Shown: one piece after another, positions 45,190 to 55,569 of the stretch
How positions within the stretch are numbered: position 1 is the stretch's first letter
Layout of the letters: each line of letters starts with the position of its first letter
Source: Eurosta solidaginis
Lineage: Eukaryota > Arthropoda > Insecta > Diptera > Tephritidae
Length of the DNA stretch: 64,000 nucleotides
Direction: 5' to 3'
Assembly (NCBI RefSeq): GCF_040869045.1
Contig: NC_090319.1
Location: 46,348,779 to 46,412,778 of the forward strand
Translations under genes and position numbers: made by a program
Notes under the pieces: model-generated
Databases searched by the model: none
The model's input: the letters and a program-made list of their open reading frames with translations, nothing else
Told to the model about the DNA's origin: nothing

Positions 45190-45950
45190 CAAGTTTCATA
45201 CAACATCGTGTTTTTTTCACTCTTGAAAATGTCGAAATACGTGCCTTCAAACAACGATTTGCGGGGAGCATTAAGTTTCTGCTTCCATTTGAGTAAATCA
45301 GCGATAAAATCTCATCGAATGTCGAAGCTTATGGAGAGCACGCTTTTGGTCGTATGCTGATTAATGAGTGGTTCAATAAGTTTAAAAGTGTTAATTTTTA
45401 TGTGAGAAACGCTGACCGCGGCAAACCACAGAAATTGTTCGAGGACGTGGAATTGCAATCTTTGCTGGATGAAGACGATAGTCAGACGCAAAGACAGTTC
45501 GCAGAACAACTAAATGTGTCCCAGACAACTATTTTTGAAATCCATGGGAAAGATCATGAAAGCGGAAGTTGGGTGCCACATGAGCTGAACGACAGACAGC
45601 AGGCAAATCGGAAAACAACATGTGAAATGCTGCTCGCCACACAAAAAATTAAGTCGTTTTTGCATTGGATCCTTACTGGCGATGAAAAGTGGATTTATTT
45701 CGTGAATCCCAAACGCAATACATTGCTGCATTCATTACAGCCTGCAAAACCGAAGAACATGCATAAATCTCAAAGTTATACGACCAAGGGAGTGGCTACA
45801 GTCGGCGGAAGGAAAAACTGAGTTGATACTCCTTATCTGGAAATGTGACTCTAAAAAAGGTAGAAAACTAGTTAGAAGAACGGTTAGACTCACGACTAAC
45901 ATATTGCGCGTACTTTCAACATACGACAGCGAAGGCATCTAAAAGGTATC
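45190..45950 (+). pseudogene. mariner transposase remnant
   Basis: The N-terminal helix-turn-helix region starts near 45260 ('FCFHLSKSAIKSHRMSKLM' in one frame) and moves to the frame 45354-45821. There 'EWFNKFKSVNFYVRNADRGK' region (45367-45425), 'LQSLLDEDDSQTQRQFAEQL', 'WVPHELNDRQQANRKTTCEM', and the first catalytic Asp in 'LTGDEKWIYFVNPKR' (45675-45718) match mariner. Between 'QTTIFEIHGKDHESGS' and the alternative frame 'MGKIMKAE' the reading has slipped out and back, i.e. compensating small indels. The second catalytic block ('HDNAPSH' region) is not recovered; only 'ILRVLSTYDSEGI'-like text remains near 45900. The 3' end and both terminal repeats were not found. Confidence 0.75.
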
Positions 45951-45954
45951 GTTA

Positions 45955-46162
45955 CTAACCAGGCTGATGGCAAACATCGGAGGACCAACAGAAAGCAAGT
46001 GTAAACTGCTAATGGACATCACCCTCTACGCGCTACTGTACGGCTCCGAACTGTGAGCAAACACACTTCGTAAGAATGAGTTTTGCAAACTTCTGACAGC
46101 TGAACAGCGAAAATCAGCTATGGGATTAGCCTCCATTTATCGCACTGTATCAGAGCCAGCCC
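45955..46162 (+). pseudogene. R1-type LINE thumb fragment
   Basis: One plus frame (stop near 46055) reads 'RLMANIGGPTESKCKLLMDI', then 'LYGSEL', 'EQRKSAMGLASIYRTVSEPA' up to 46162. This is the R1-type thumb ('LSRLMPNVGGP...LLYG(A/S)EIW...Q(R)x-x-ALR(I/V)x-x-AYRTVS'). It is a short isolated block placed between mariner and SINE sequence. Confidence 0.65.
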
Positions 46163-46164
46163 AG

Positions 46165-46452
46165 GCATTCAAAAGATTGATAAGCGCAATATAACACTTT
46201 AAAGATACAGAGCTTTCGCAACCCAATTGTCAACATCACCTGGGCAAGGGAAATCCCGTTACAAATATGAATACCTTATGGCGGATGGTTTAATCTGGTT
46301 ATACAAATTATTTCCCAAATGGTCGGGCTGGTACCATTATGGTGCTAGTTACCAGAACGTACCGGATCTGTATGCCGCAAAAGATCATCAACATCGACAA
46401 CACTATCCAAAAGGGAGTGTCGTTATCGTTAATACAACAACAATAACAATAA
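46165..46452 (+). mobile_element. (CAA)n-tailed SINE, 5' decayed copy
   Basis: Shared blocks: 'agctttcgcaacccaattgt', 'aaatggtcgggctggtacca', 'ggtgctagttaccagaacgt', 'catcaacatcgacaacact', and the tail 'taatacaacaacaataacaa' at 46431-46450. Confidence 0.7.
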
Positions 46453-46816
46453 GATGAACAGTGCCCATCGACTTTTTGCGCTGCAAAGAAAAAGGTTATT
46501 GGAAACAAAATCAGTTTCGATACGTCACTATGTCGCTTGTAATAAATGCTGGACAACAACAACAACAAGGCAAGCAGATCAAAAAGAAAACAGCCACACG
46601 TATACACACACACACAGCATTAAATACATATTACTCAGAAAAATACACCCTAACACATACATAGAAGGCAACAGTAAATATGTTATGCAGAGTTAGGAGC
46701 GAAGTAAATATACAGCTAGTCGGGAGGGTTATTCATGAAAAGTCTAGAGCTTGCGGGAAATAGGTGAGTATATGAGCGAAATAAGTTTCAATTCCTAAGT
46801 CCGAAATCCCTTTATA

Positions 46817-47161
46817 CCCTGCAAAAATCGCGAGTACTCCATGCATGCACGTATGGAGTACTCGCTATGGACCAACCGAGTACTCCAAACTTAACCACAA
46901 TTCATACAAAAAATATGGTCCAATTAACATTGCGGTGTCCTAGGACTGGACCATATACTCCAGCTCTGCATTACATCAGAGTAATGCATGGAGCACCCAC
47001 AGTCCAATAAACATCGTGTAGTGATTACAATCGTTAAAAGCGAGTAATGATCGGCTTACAATTTGTTCGTATAGAAACATGAGTTGGTCCATTGCTGCAT
47101 TACAGTGGAGTATAATGGTAAGTACTCCATTGGACCACATGATCCAAGGATTTTTGCAGGG
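46817..47161 (+). mobile_element. 345-bp MITE, family M copy 2
   Basis: Ends are 'ccctgcaaaaatc' and 'gatttttgcaggg', a 13-bp inverted repeat with one mismatch at most, and TA flanks both sides (46815-46816 and 47162-47163). The inner palindrome near 46830-46862 is built from 'gagtactccatgcatgc'. No coding sequence. A TA duplication suggests Tc1/mariner-type movement. Confidence 0.8.
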
Positions 47162-47284
47162 TATTTACAAACGCAATATCTTGCGCGGTTATGGCAATGT
47201 TTGCTTTTGCATCAAAACTCATGAATGTGAGAAACTAAATTGTGACGCGCCCATAAAGAAAATACACTATAAGTGAAACACGCG

Positions 47285-47424
47285 AGTACACTAAATTTTG
47301 AAGAGCAACTACCATAATAGTGCTATTAATAAAAGGTATTTTGCATACAGAATTTTGAGTTTATTTATTCGACAGTTCAGTAATTCGAACGACAGCATAA
47401 GGCTCAGAATCATCGAGAACTTCT
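47285..47424 (+). repeat. LTR-like fragment sharing an end with 59335-59600
   Basis: 'ttatttattcgacagttcag' followed by taattcgaac (47353-47382) matches, on the opposite strand, the sequence at about 59345-59380 ('gttcgaatcgctgaactgtc' and gaataaataa). An aataaaa signal lies at 47326-47332. Such a paired signal suggests part of an LTR, but no second LTR or coding region accompanies it. Confidence 0.4.
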
Positions 47425-47869
47425 TTAACCCTCAACTTTGGAGGTGGTGGTAAAATTTGCCCTCTCCCATTTTTGTTTTTTTTTTTTTTTTGAATTTCTA
47501 TCTTATGGCGCGCTTCAGCAACTTGATTCTCCAAGTATCTACTCATTTCATTGCTATTATTGACCAGTTGTGTTTCCGCTGTGAAAGGTGTAGCAGGAGC
47601 GGAGAAATGTTGATGCTGGTGTAAAACTTACCCCTCCTCAACGTTTATGAAACTTTTCCTTAGAAAAAATTTTACTCTCACGTCAAGGTAAGCGTAAGTT
47701 TTTAATACAAAAACTTTGAACATATGTCATACTTAAATTTTCGTTATCATAGGATGAGCTGTACCACTCCTCCGTTTAAGTGTTAGAAAAAGATAATTGG
47801 TTAGGAAACATTTTTATCATGGTTCGTTTTATTTTAAATTTCGTGTCATATTTATGGATACAGGTCATG

Positions 47870-48700
47870 TCAATTTCAAAAGCACTCAGCGATTCAGTTA
47901 TAGCCCAGTTACTTGAAGGCGATGACGAATTCAGCGGAGTCGATGATGAAATTTTGGATCCAAATTTTTATATTGAGGAGACTGACCTGATTCTGAAAGC
48001 GATGGTGCTAATGAAGATATTTTCGATCAGATTGAGGGCAGCTGTAAGGAAAAAAGTCAAATTGATGTAAATGTATGTAAATCGGTAGTAAAATATTCTT
48101 ACATTAAAAACGGGTTTAAGTGGTCTGCAAAGGAACTAACACGAACAGTGAAAATTCTACGCAATATTGTCCGGTTACCAGCGGCTTCACAACAAAAACC
48201 GGAAGCAGATTTATTGTGGTAGTGATATCAGATTGCAATAACACAAAAGACCAGTGGATGAGCTTGACAAGAAATGCTCGGTTTATTCTTGCAGTAGACG
48301 CACACGCCGCTGGCCATATTTTATAGAATCTTAGATATATATAAGTGCTATCAACGCTTATATTAATTTCCAATGATCAAAGGAATTTGATAACTGTTCG
48401 AGAGGCGACTTTTTAAAAAATCTGGCGAAACAGTTAGTTGTACCGCATTTGCAATGACGATAGCACAATGCCAGGTTTCCTCGGTTATTGCGAGACGTAA
48501 TTAGAAAAGTCCTGGGTTCAGACAGCGTAGCACCACCTCCTATGGAAAACAACGCCGATGAAAGAAAATTGTGTTATATATGCGCTAGCAGGATGAAGCG
48601 AAAGACTCCATATTCTTGTCTACACTGTAGTACGTCAATGTGCATGGTCTGCAGCAAATTTATATGCGTAAACTGCGCAAATACAGAATTTGATGAATAA
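47870..48700 (+). pseudogene. piggyBac transposase pseudogene 2 (core deleted)
   Basis: It opens at 47868 with 'MSISKALSDSVIAQLLEGDD' and an acidic stretch (Asp/Glu-rich, 'GVDDEILDPNFYIEETD') like piggyBac N-termini. A frame change near 48000 leads to 'NGFKWSAKELTRTVKILRNI' (48105-48165). Then most of the catalytic core is absent. Coding recognisably resumes around 48350 ('ISNDQRNLI', the region after the third catalytic Asp), 'FLKNLAKQLVVPHLQ' (48405-48455), and the last frame 48488-48700: 'LRDVIRKVLGSDS', then the C-terminal Cys-rich domain 'CYICASRMKRKTPYSCLHCS' and 'CMVCSKFICVNC' (Cys positions intact). The first two catalytic Asp residues are lost, so it is dead. It differs from copy 1 at 19011, so it is a second lineage. 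Confidence 0.7.
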
Positions 48701-48961
48701 ACAAAGTTCCAAAACGCTGGCCTGCAGTTTTTACAACGATTTCGTTTTGAATATGATCTCTCTCGTATCTTTAAATATATATATATGGCTGTAAAAAAAT
48801 GCCTCTTAAGTTTTATATTAATTTGCATTTTACACTTATTTTAAGTTTACCAAGTGATGTTTTTGTTGTTATGGGAAACGGAAGCCCTATTGGAAAAAGC
48901 TGAAATTTTATTAGTTAAAAAAAAAAATAATAAAATTTTGTATTCATTATAATTTTAAAAT

Positions 48962-50141
48962 GTAATCCCACTCAGCATTTAGATGATTAATTTTCAATTT
49001 CCCTACATATAAATAAAATTTGATTACTCTTCCTGATTAAATAATGAGTTATCATACAATTGAAAAAAAGAAATAATCAAATATGAATACGTTTGATGAT
49101 CAAAAACTGAAAAGCATTTTTCGATCACTTTTTGGAATCATTTTTGATGTCCTTTTATGATTAAATTTTAATATTTCATAAAAACCAACAAAAAACTAAT
49201 AAAATATGCTTAACTTTGATGATCAAAATTTGAATATAATTTTTCAATCACATTTTGGAATCATATTTGAATTAAATGTGTTTACTTTAGGTGATCAAAA
49301 ATTTATAATAATTTTTCAATCAGCTTTCTGAATGTTTTCTGACTATATTTGTTGACTGAATAATGAATTTTATACTTGTTAAAACTTTACTTTTAATTGA
49401 AAATATATGTATATAAAATTTTTATTATTAAGACATTCTTCAAGACAATGTAATGAGAATGCTGCTCGTGCCCGAAAATTTCCCCAACCATTTCTCCACC
49501 TTCGGCTTCCCAGAAAATACATAATAGTTGGACAATACAAAAGTTGTGAGCTATTTGACAAGTTAAGTTAAATTCTCTTGACATATGTACATGGATATGT
49601 TTTCAACATCCAGTGCCGTATCGTATTTTAAGATATTGACGATCATACCTGATGTTGGATGTTGTAGTCGCAGGTGTATATAGGTCAAGTTTGTTTGCGA
49701 GTGACCTGTGGTTTAAATAGCTCACTTCTGCACGCTTTCTTCCCCTGATGAAATAAGATTATTACGTAGTATCTATTTAGAATGAGATATGAAGAATAAA
49801 TGCATCATAAGCGCATTCAGAAATGATTCAAAAATCTCAACGAAAACGATTGAAATATGTTCACGAATATGACCAGAAAATGACTCTGAAAAGTAGACAA
49901 ATATTACTCTAAAACAATTAAAGCTCAATTTTACAATGATATCAAATATGAACAAAGAGCGTTTCGAAATATGAATCATAAATGATTATTCAAGAATAAT
50001 CACGTTTATGGTAAATTTTTCTCCCGACGATACGTTAATTTTCGAACAGAAAATGCTTTTAAATTTGAACGTTTTTAAACATCTTGGGGTATGATATTTG
50101 AATATTTTTTGATCAAAATTTTCAAAAAATGTTGACTGGGA
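48962..50141. mobile_element. Non-coding transposon inserted in piggyBac element 2
   Basis: Its left end 'atcccactcagcattt' (48964-48979) and right end, read on minus, 'atcccagtcaacatttt' (50142-50126) form an imperfect inverted repeat. The interior repeats a loose 100-110 bp unit ('gatgatcaaaa..tttttcaatca..ttttggaatcat') at about 49095, 49218 and 49291. No coding sequence; a 68-codon minus reading at 49979-49773 is unsupported. The duplication was not resolved. Confidence 0.55.
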
Positions 50142-50276
50142 TAGGTTTTGTTCAAATAAAACATAACTATGAAAAAAAAATGTTATTCCAGTTTTTAAGT
50201 AAAATAAAAATGGGTAAAATTTACCACCACGTCACAGACTATGTCCAGAAATCCCACCTCCATAGTTAAAGGTTAA

Positions 50277-52005
50277 GATTCACTTCAAGACTCTAGTGTA
50301 CTTGAACACGCTGGCTATAAACCCATTAGTACTAGTATAGGGCTATTTAGAGTAAACTTGCTTTTGAGAACACTTACGTTGTTTTGTCACAGCCCAATTA
50401 TATCCAATAACAAAAAAAGGTGCAGCATCAATAAGTTTTATGTAAACAACTTTTTCAAATACTTTCAAGTCAACAATAAAAGCTTCACCATAACAAGTTT
50501 GTTAAAAGATTTGTATGAAAATCAAAATGATTGATTTTAATCTATAAATATATCTATTATTGACTTTTCTTCTAAAACACCTTTAATCAATTGTACGCTG
50601 TGTCATCACAAAAATTTTAAAACCCCTTTTGTTGTCATTTGCATTGAGTAGGTAATTGAACATGTTAGCAAATTGTTTTGTCCTCAAGTTGATCAACAAA
50701 CAAAATATACTTAACTTTGCGTTAGTGTTTCCTTTTTCAATAGAGATAGCTACCCTGTGGGAAAAAAAGGGGTTTTATTTTACAATTTGCCAGAAATGCA
50801 TTGCTTTGGAACAGGACTTCGGCGATCGAATTAGCAGATCTTCAACAAATTATATTTACCATTTAAATGGAAAGGTTACAGTCTTTTATCACTGCGACTT
50901 TCATAATTCTTTTAATGTGTTTATATAAACTTATTTGTGTATCAAGTTCTTTATCAAACGTGTTCTGCTCTTGCTGGGAAAAGGTTCAAGGAGTCAGAAA
51001 AAAAAAATATTTTTTAAAGAGACCCTGGTCCCTATAAGAGTTTTCAATGTGATCGCGTATTCTTACTTCTGGTACCACTATGTACACCATATTCAATCCT
51101 TACTTACCTTATTATAATTTGTATTGTTATTTATAAGATTACTTCTCATTATGCTTAGAATAGCAGCTCTGGTCACGGTATGATCTTTTGGTGCGCCCAC
51201 GTAAGTTTGTTTATTATCAGTTTTGCGATTAATTTAAATCTTGCTTTTTAGGCTTTTTAGAAGAAATTATGCTCAAAACACAACGTCATGAACGGAAATT
51301 CCGAAATTTTTCTCCTATAAAGTAATATCAGAAAAACAAAGCAAAAAACTTCACCGAATGACATTAATGTAACATATGAGTTAACTTAATTTATTGTTAA
51401 TTTTTTCCAATTTATTACTGACTAGCGTGACACTCTTTGCTCTTGTATAAAATCAAGTAGAAGCACTTAACTAAATATAATTTTACATCTTCTATTCTTC
51501 AAAAGCATACATTTTGTCAGCTGCCAATAACTATCCATTTGCAAACAAACAAAGCTTTTACTCAATCAAATTTGTTTCTTGCCTTAGATTTGCTGCTGTC
51601 CAACTTAATCCCTTTTAAAAGATTTCAATTGAGTTTTTGTGATGCTTATTCGTGTGCTATTTGCCTTTTTTCGTCCTACGTTAACTATTTCAAAGCGTAA
51701 AAGGAAAAATATTTATACGTTCACTTCGGTTTTTGTTTACTTAATTGTCTGACGTATAAGATTTGATTTTTTTTTTTTTTTTCCCTACGCGAGTAAACAT
51801 GTACATTTTGCAAACATAAACGTGTTTACCATTCAAACGTTGTTAAAAGTTACTTTACAGTATTTAGAGGTAGGAGAACATTTAGCCGAACGCACATTCT
51901 GCCATCTCTAAACCGTACGTCAATTTTTACATTTTTTACTTTACATTGTGCACTGAATTCGCATTTTGGGTTTTATATCCTTTGTTTTTACACCGATTTT
52001 CATAC
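50277..52005. other. No recognised gene
   Basis: Largely AT-rich. An open frame of 90 codons at 50656-50928 (plus) matches nothing I know. I see no repeats in common with the rest of the window. Confidence 0.4.
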
Positions 52006-52009
52006 CCAG

Positions 52010-53435
52010 CTGTACTTGTACACAGGGTATTATAACTTTGATTGGATAACGGTTGGTTGTACAGGTATATAGGAATCGAGATATATATAGACTTCCATAT
52101 ATCAAAGTCATCAGTATCGAACAAAAATTTGATTGAACCATGTCCGTCCGACCGTTAACATGATAACTTGAGTAAATATTGAGATATCTTCACCAAATTT
52201 TGTACACGAGCTTATCTGGACCGAGAATAGATTGGTATTGAAAATGAACGAAATTGGATGATAATCACGCCTACTTTATATATATAACATATTGGAAAAC
52301 ACAAAAAAAACTGATTATTTAGTAAATAATACACCTAGAATGTTGAAATTTGAAGTGTGGACTGATATTAAGACTCTTGATAAAAATTTTAAAAAATTGT
52401 TTAAAATGGGCGTGACACCGCTCACTTGTGATATAATCAATTTTACAATTGTTATTAATCATAAACCAAAAACCGTTAAACCTATCATAACAAAATTCGG
52501 CAGAGACGTTGCCATTACTACAAGGAATGCTTTGAAGAAAAATTTACGAAATCAGTTAAGGACCACGCCCACTTTTATATAAAAGATTTTTAAAAGGGTC
52601 GTGCACGTATAAAGTAAGCTATATCTTTGCAAAAAAGAGCTTTATTTCAATGGTTTTTCATTTCCCAAGTGGATTTGTAACAATAAATAGGAAAAACTTC
52701 AAATTAAAAAAAGTGGGCATGGCACCACTTTTATGACTAAGCAATTTTCTTTGTTTCGGGAGCCATAACTCGAAGAAAAATTAACGGATCGTAATAAAAT
52801 TGGGTACACAAATTTTCCCTATAGCAGGAAATATTTTTTAGAAAAAATGGACGAGATCAGTTAAAGACTACGCCCACTTTTATATAAAAGATTTTTAAAA
52901 GGGTCGTAGACGAAAATAATAAGCTATGTATATCTTAGCGAAAAAGAGCTTTGTATCAATAGCATTTGACTTTATAAATTGAATTATAACATTAAATTGG
53001 AAAACACTAAAACTTTTGAAAATTGGTGTGGCACCGCCCCTTTTATGGCTAAGCAATTTTCTATATTTAGGGAGCCATAACTCGAAGAAAAATTAACATA
53101 CCGGAATGAAATTGTGCACACATATCTTCCTTACAGCAGAAAATATTTCTATAAAAAATGGACGGGATCGGTTAAAAACCACGGTAAATTAGATATAAAA
53201 CAAGTTTAAAAGGGTCGTAGACTATAATAATAAGCTATAACTCAGCAAAAAATTGTTTCGAGTTAACGATATTTCACATATCAAGTGTTATTTTAAGAGG
53301 AATGGGGAAACATTTTTTTTAACGGGCGGTGCCACGTGTTATGTAGAACAGTAATTTATCTGAAATGAAATGTACAATTGAAGCTCACGCTGAGTATATA
53401 TATAAGGTTCGGTTACACCCGAACTTTGACACATT
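52010..53435 (+). repeat. DINE-1/mini-me-like dispersed repeat, copy 3 (full)
   Basis: The start is 'cagctgtacttgtacacagg' with gtattataa. The core 'gaaccatgtccgtccgaccg' lies at 52135-52154. Four rounds of a block with 'aagatttttaaaagggtcgt' and 'ggcaccgcccc' follow (52585, 52890, 53205), each about 310 bp. The end is 'gctgagtatatatataagg' and the stem-loop 'gttcggttacacccgaac' (53408-53425). Confidence 0.7.
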
Positions 53436-53454
53436 TGCTTATTTCATTTATATT

Positions 53455-53880
53455 TAATAATATTTATAAAATTGATGTATAACAAATTGCCGGTGTTACA
53501 CCCATTTTCAAAAATGTGTTAAAATTTTTATCAAGAGTCTAAATATCAGTCCAGACCTCAAATTTCATCATTCTAGGTGTATTATTTACTATATAATCTG
53601 GTTTTTTTGTGTTTTCCAAAATGTTCTATATATAAAAAGTGGGCGTGGTTATCACCCAATTTTCCTCATTTTCAATACCAACATATTATAGGTCCCATCC
53701 TTCTTATTTGAATTTAATGATGATATCTCAATATTTGCTCAAGTTATCGTGTTAACGGTTGGACAGATGGACAGACGGAAAGAGCTGGCTTAACCTAATT
53801 TTATTTTCTATACTGATGATTTTGATCTATGGAAGTCTATATCTATCTCGCTTTCTTTATATCTGTACAACCGACCGCTA
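53455..53880 (-). repeat. DINE-like repeat, minus-strand copy
   Basis: Reverse orientation relative to the 52010 copy and in tail-to-tail contact with it. 'tcaatatttgctcaagttat' and the (GTCC)n core on minus ('ggacagatggacagacgg', 53761-53778) identify it. Its 3' end is truncated near 53455. Confidence 0.65.
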
Positions 53881-54051
53881 TATTAAACAGTTTTATTTAG
53901 CTTGACTTGACAGGCAGGCCGCACGGCCGCATGCATGGCTGTTCTGAACGAATTTGGTAATTGAAATTTAAGTAACTTCCCGATAAGCTACCAGCTTGAA
54001 ACTTGGAACATAGTTCAGAACCCGATGACAATGCAATAATTAGAACAAAAT

Positions 54052-54565
54052 CGCCGCTAGGTGGCGCAAGGATCGAGATATTCGCAAAAATGGTATGTGT
54101 GGTTCGATTTGGCTCATATTTGGAACACATAATACATACAAGAATCGACCTATGAAAAAAAGCGCCGCTAGGTGGCGCAAGGATCGAGATATTCGCAAAA
54201 ATCGTATTTGTGGTCCGATCTGGCTCATATTTGGAACACATAATACATGCAAGAATAAAAAGAGACTTATGAAAAAAAATCGCCGTTAGGCGGCGCAATG
54301 ATCGAGATATTCAAAAAAATCATATTTGCGGTCCGATTTGGCTCACGTTTGGAACACATAATATATACAAGAATAGAAAGCGACCTATAAAAAAAAAATT
54401 GCCGCTGGGTGGCGCAAAGATTGAGATATTCAAAAAAATGGTATTTATTGTCCGATTTGGTTCATATTTGGAACACATAATACATACATGAATAGAAAGT
54501 GACCTATGATGCCCGATTTGGCTCATATTTGGAACAAATATTACATACATCCCGGTAGAAGTGAC
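54052..54565 (+). repeat. Tandem array of 111-119 bp units in the Helentron-like element
   Basis: Units start with 'cgccgctaggtggcgcaa' at 54052, 54163, 54281 and 54400, each continuing with 'atcgagatattc' and 'ttggctcatatttggaacac'. A partial fifth unit follows. The minus-strand reading with a repeated 'CSKYEPNRT' peptide is the array in translation, not a gene. Copy 1 at 34165 has a single unit, so the array expanded or contracted between copies. Confidence 0.8.
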
Positions 54566-54566
54566 C

Positions 54567-54752
54567 TCAAATATTTTGGAGTTGGAGGAGGGACATGCAT
54601 ACGTGACGCAGAATCGAGTAAAGGTTTTGGAAGGATTATGTATTGAGGACTTAGGTTGTAACAAATTGTCAGGAAAGAGTCCTTGTAATAATGAGTCACT
54701 AAATGAACTAAATATAATGAGAAATAATAGGCAATTAAATAAAGACTAAAAA
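54567..54752 (+). pseudogene. PIF1-type helicase C-terminal remnant (Helitron/Helentron)
   Basis: The plus frame 54561-54749 reads 'HAYVTQNRVKVLEGLCIEDL' and 'LSGKSPCNNESLNELNIM'. It fits helicase motif VI of PIF1-type proteins (Tyr-Val-Ala-Leu-Ser-Arg-Val is usual; here Tyr-Val-Thr-Gln-Asn-Arg-Val) and the following 'LxGL-x-x-x-DL' strand, close to the protein end in Helitron polyproteins. The copy at 35940-36018 keeps 'YVTLSRVKSLEGL', closer to the family. Nothing of the Rep nuclease or the ATPase motifs precedes it. Confidence 0.65.
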
Positions 54753-54829
54753 CATGAAAATAAAATAATTAAAAAAATTTGTTTAAGTTAAACGGTTTTA
54801 TTGAAAACAATACTTAAAAAAAAATATAA

Positions 54830-55186
54830 ACGTAAGGCGCGATAACCTCCGAAGAGATCTAAGGCCGAGCTTCTCTTCCAATTTGCGTCGTGCTCCTCTT
54901 GATTTTTCCCTACAAATTGGCCGGACGGGACCTACATGTTTTATGCCGACTCCGAACGGCATCTGCAAGGCAGATGAGTTTTCACTGAGAGCTTTTCATG
55001 GCAGCAATACAATCGGAGCGCTTGCCAGACACTGCAGAGGGGCGACCCCGCTTAGAAAAATTTTCTTCTAATTGAAAAATCTTATTTCTAAAATTTTGAT
55101 GTTGCTTTGCCCGGGAGTTGAACCCAGGGCATACGTTGTGATAGGCGGAGCACGCTACCATCACACCACGGTGGCCGCCTATTTTT
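54830..55186 (-). mobile_element. tRNA-derived SINE, full-length minus copy
   Basis: Read on minus from 55186: a tRNA-like head with an A-box-like 'tggtgtgatggtagcgtg', a loop, and a B-box-like 'gggttcaactccc' (55112-55124 on plus, complement). The body follows with 'ggggtcgcccctctgcagtg', 'ctcatctgccttgcagatgc', and the end 'cgcgccttacgtttatattt'. Two further copies lie at 37157 and 61319. Polymerase III promoter boxes are intact to the eye in this copy only. Confidence 0.85.
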
Positions 55187-55568
55187 TTAAGTTAAACGGT
55201 TTTATTGAAAACAATACTTACATGAAGTAGTAATAATACGAAAAGCTAGAAAATAATTAGGTAGGTCCTAGGTACTAGTCATCGCACTCCTTATCAATCT
55301 ATGGCGTTGATCAGACAATTAAATAAAAGCGTTGGACGCGTCATATTTCTACTGATAGTCATAAGTAAAATTAACTGAACCTTAATCAGTCACATTTTTA
55401 GAAATTTCACGCACCCAACGCTTTTATTTAATTGTCTGATCAACGCCATAGATTGATAAGGAGTGCGATGACTAGTACCTAGGACCTACGTAATTATTTT
55501 CTAGCTTTTCGTATTATTATTACTTCATGTAAGTATTGTTTTCAATAAAACCGTTTAACTTAAAAAAA
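55187..55568. repeat. Palindromic 3' end of the Helentron-like element
   Basis: Arms of about 165 bp pair around a centre near 55380: 'ttaagttaaacggttttatt' with 'aataaaaccgtttaacttaa'; 'gcgttgatcagacaatt' with 'aattgtctgatcaacgc'; 'ggtcctaggtactagtcat' with 'atgactagtacctaggacc'. The arms differ by a few bases only. The same structure ends copy 1 (about 36133-36462, more decayed), and its left arm recurs alone at 56655. Confidence 0.8.
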
Positions 55569-55569
55569 T

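Larger units (their letters stand above)
47429..50272 (+). mobile_element. piggyBac-family element 2, full span with TTAA on both sides
   Basis: TTAA flanks at 47425-47428 and 50273-50276. The left end is 'ccctcaactttggaggtgg' (47429-47447) and the right end, read on minus, is 'cctttaactatggaggtgg' (50272-50254), 16 of 19 matching. A further shared block, 'gtggtggtaaa', lies at 47444-47454 and on minus near 50231-50221. The total is 2844 bp, of which about 1180 bp (48962-50141) looks like a later insertion. It encodes only the ends of a transposase. Confidence 0.85.
53883..54782 (+). mobile_element. Helentron-like element, copy 2 (5' and middle part)
   Basis: It begins 'ttaaacagttttatttag' and is collinear with 34165-34330. 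It then holds a tandem array (listed separately), a helicase tail remnant (54567-54749), and the spacer 'ggcaattaaataaagactaa' shared with copy 1 (36075-36100). Its 3' palindromic end follows at 55187-55568 after a SINE. A short stub of that end (54783-54820, 'ttaagttaaacggttttatt') sits on this side of the SINE. Confidence 0.6.

Noticed and set aside
50656..50928. 90-codon plus frame in otherwise empty DNA
   Set aside because: No homology that I recognise, no neighbouring exons or promoter signals; compatible with chance in AT-rich DNA.
53897..54298. 133-codon minus frame with a repeated 'CSKYEPNRT' peptide
   Set aside because: It is the translation of the 111-119 bp tandem array; the peptide repeats with the DNA unit and the frame has no start context or domain.
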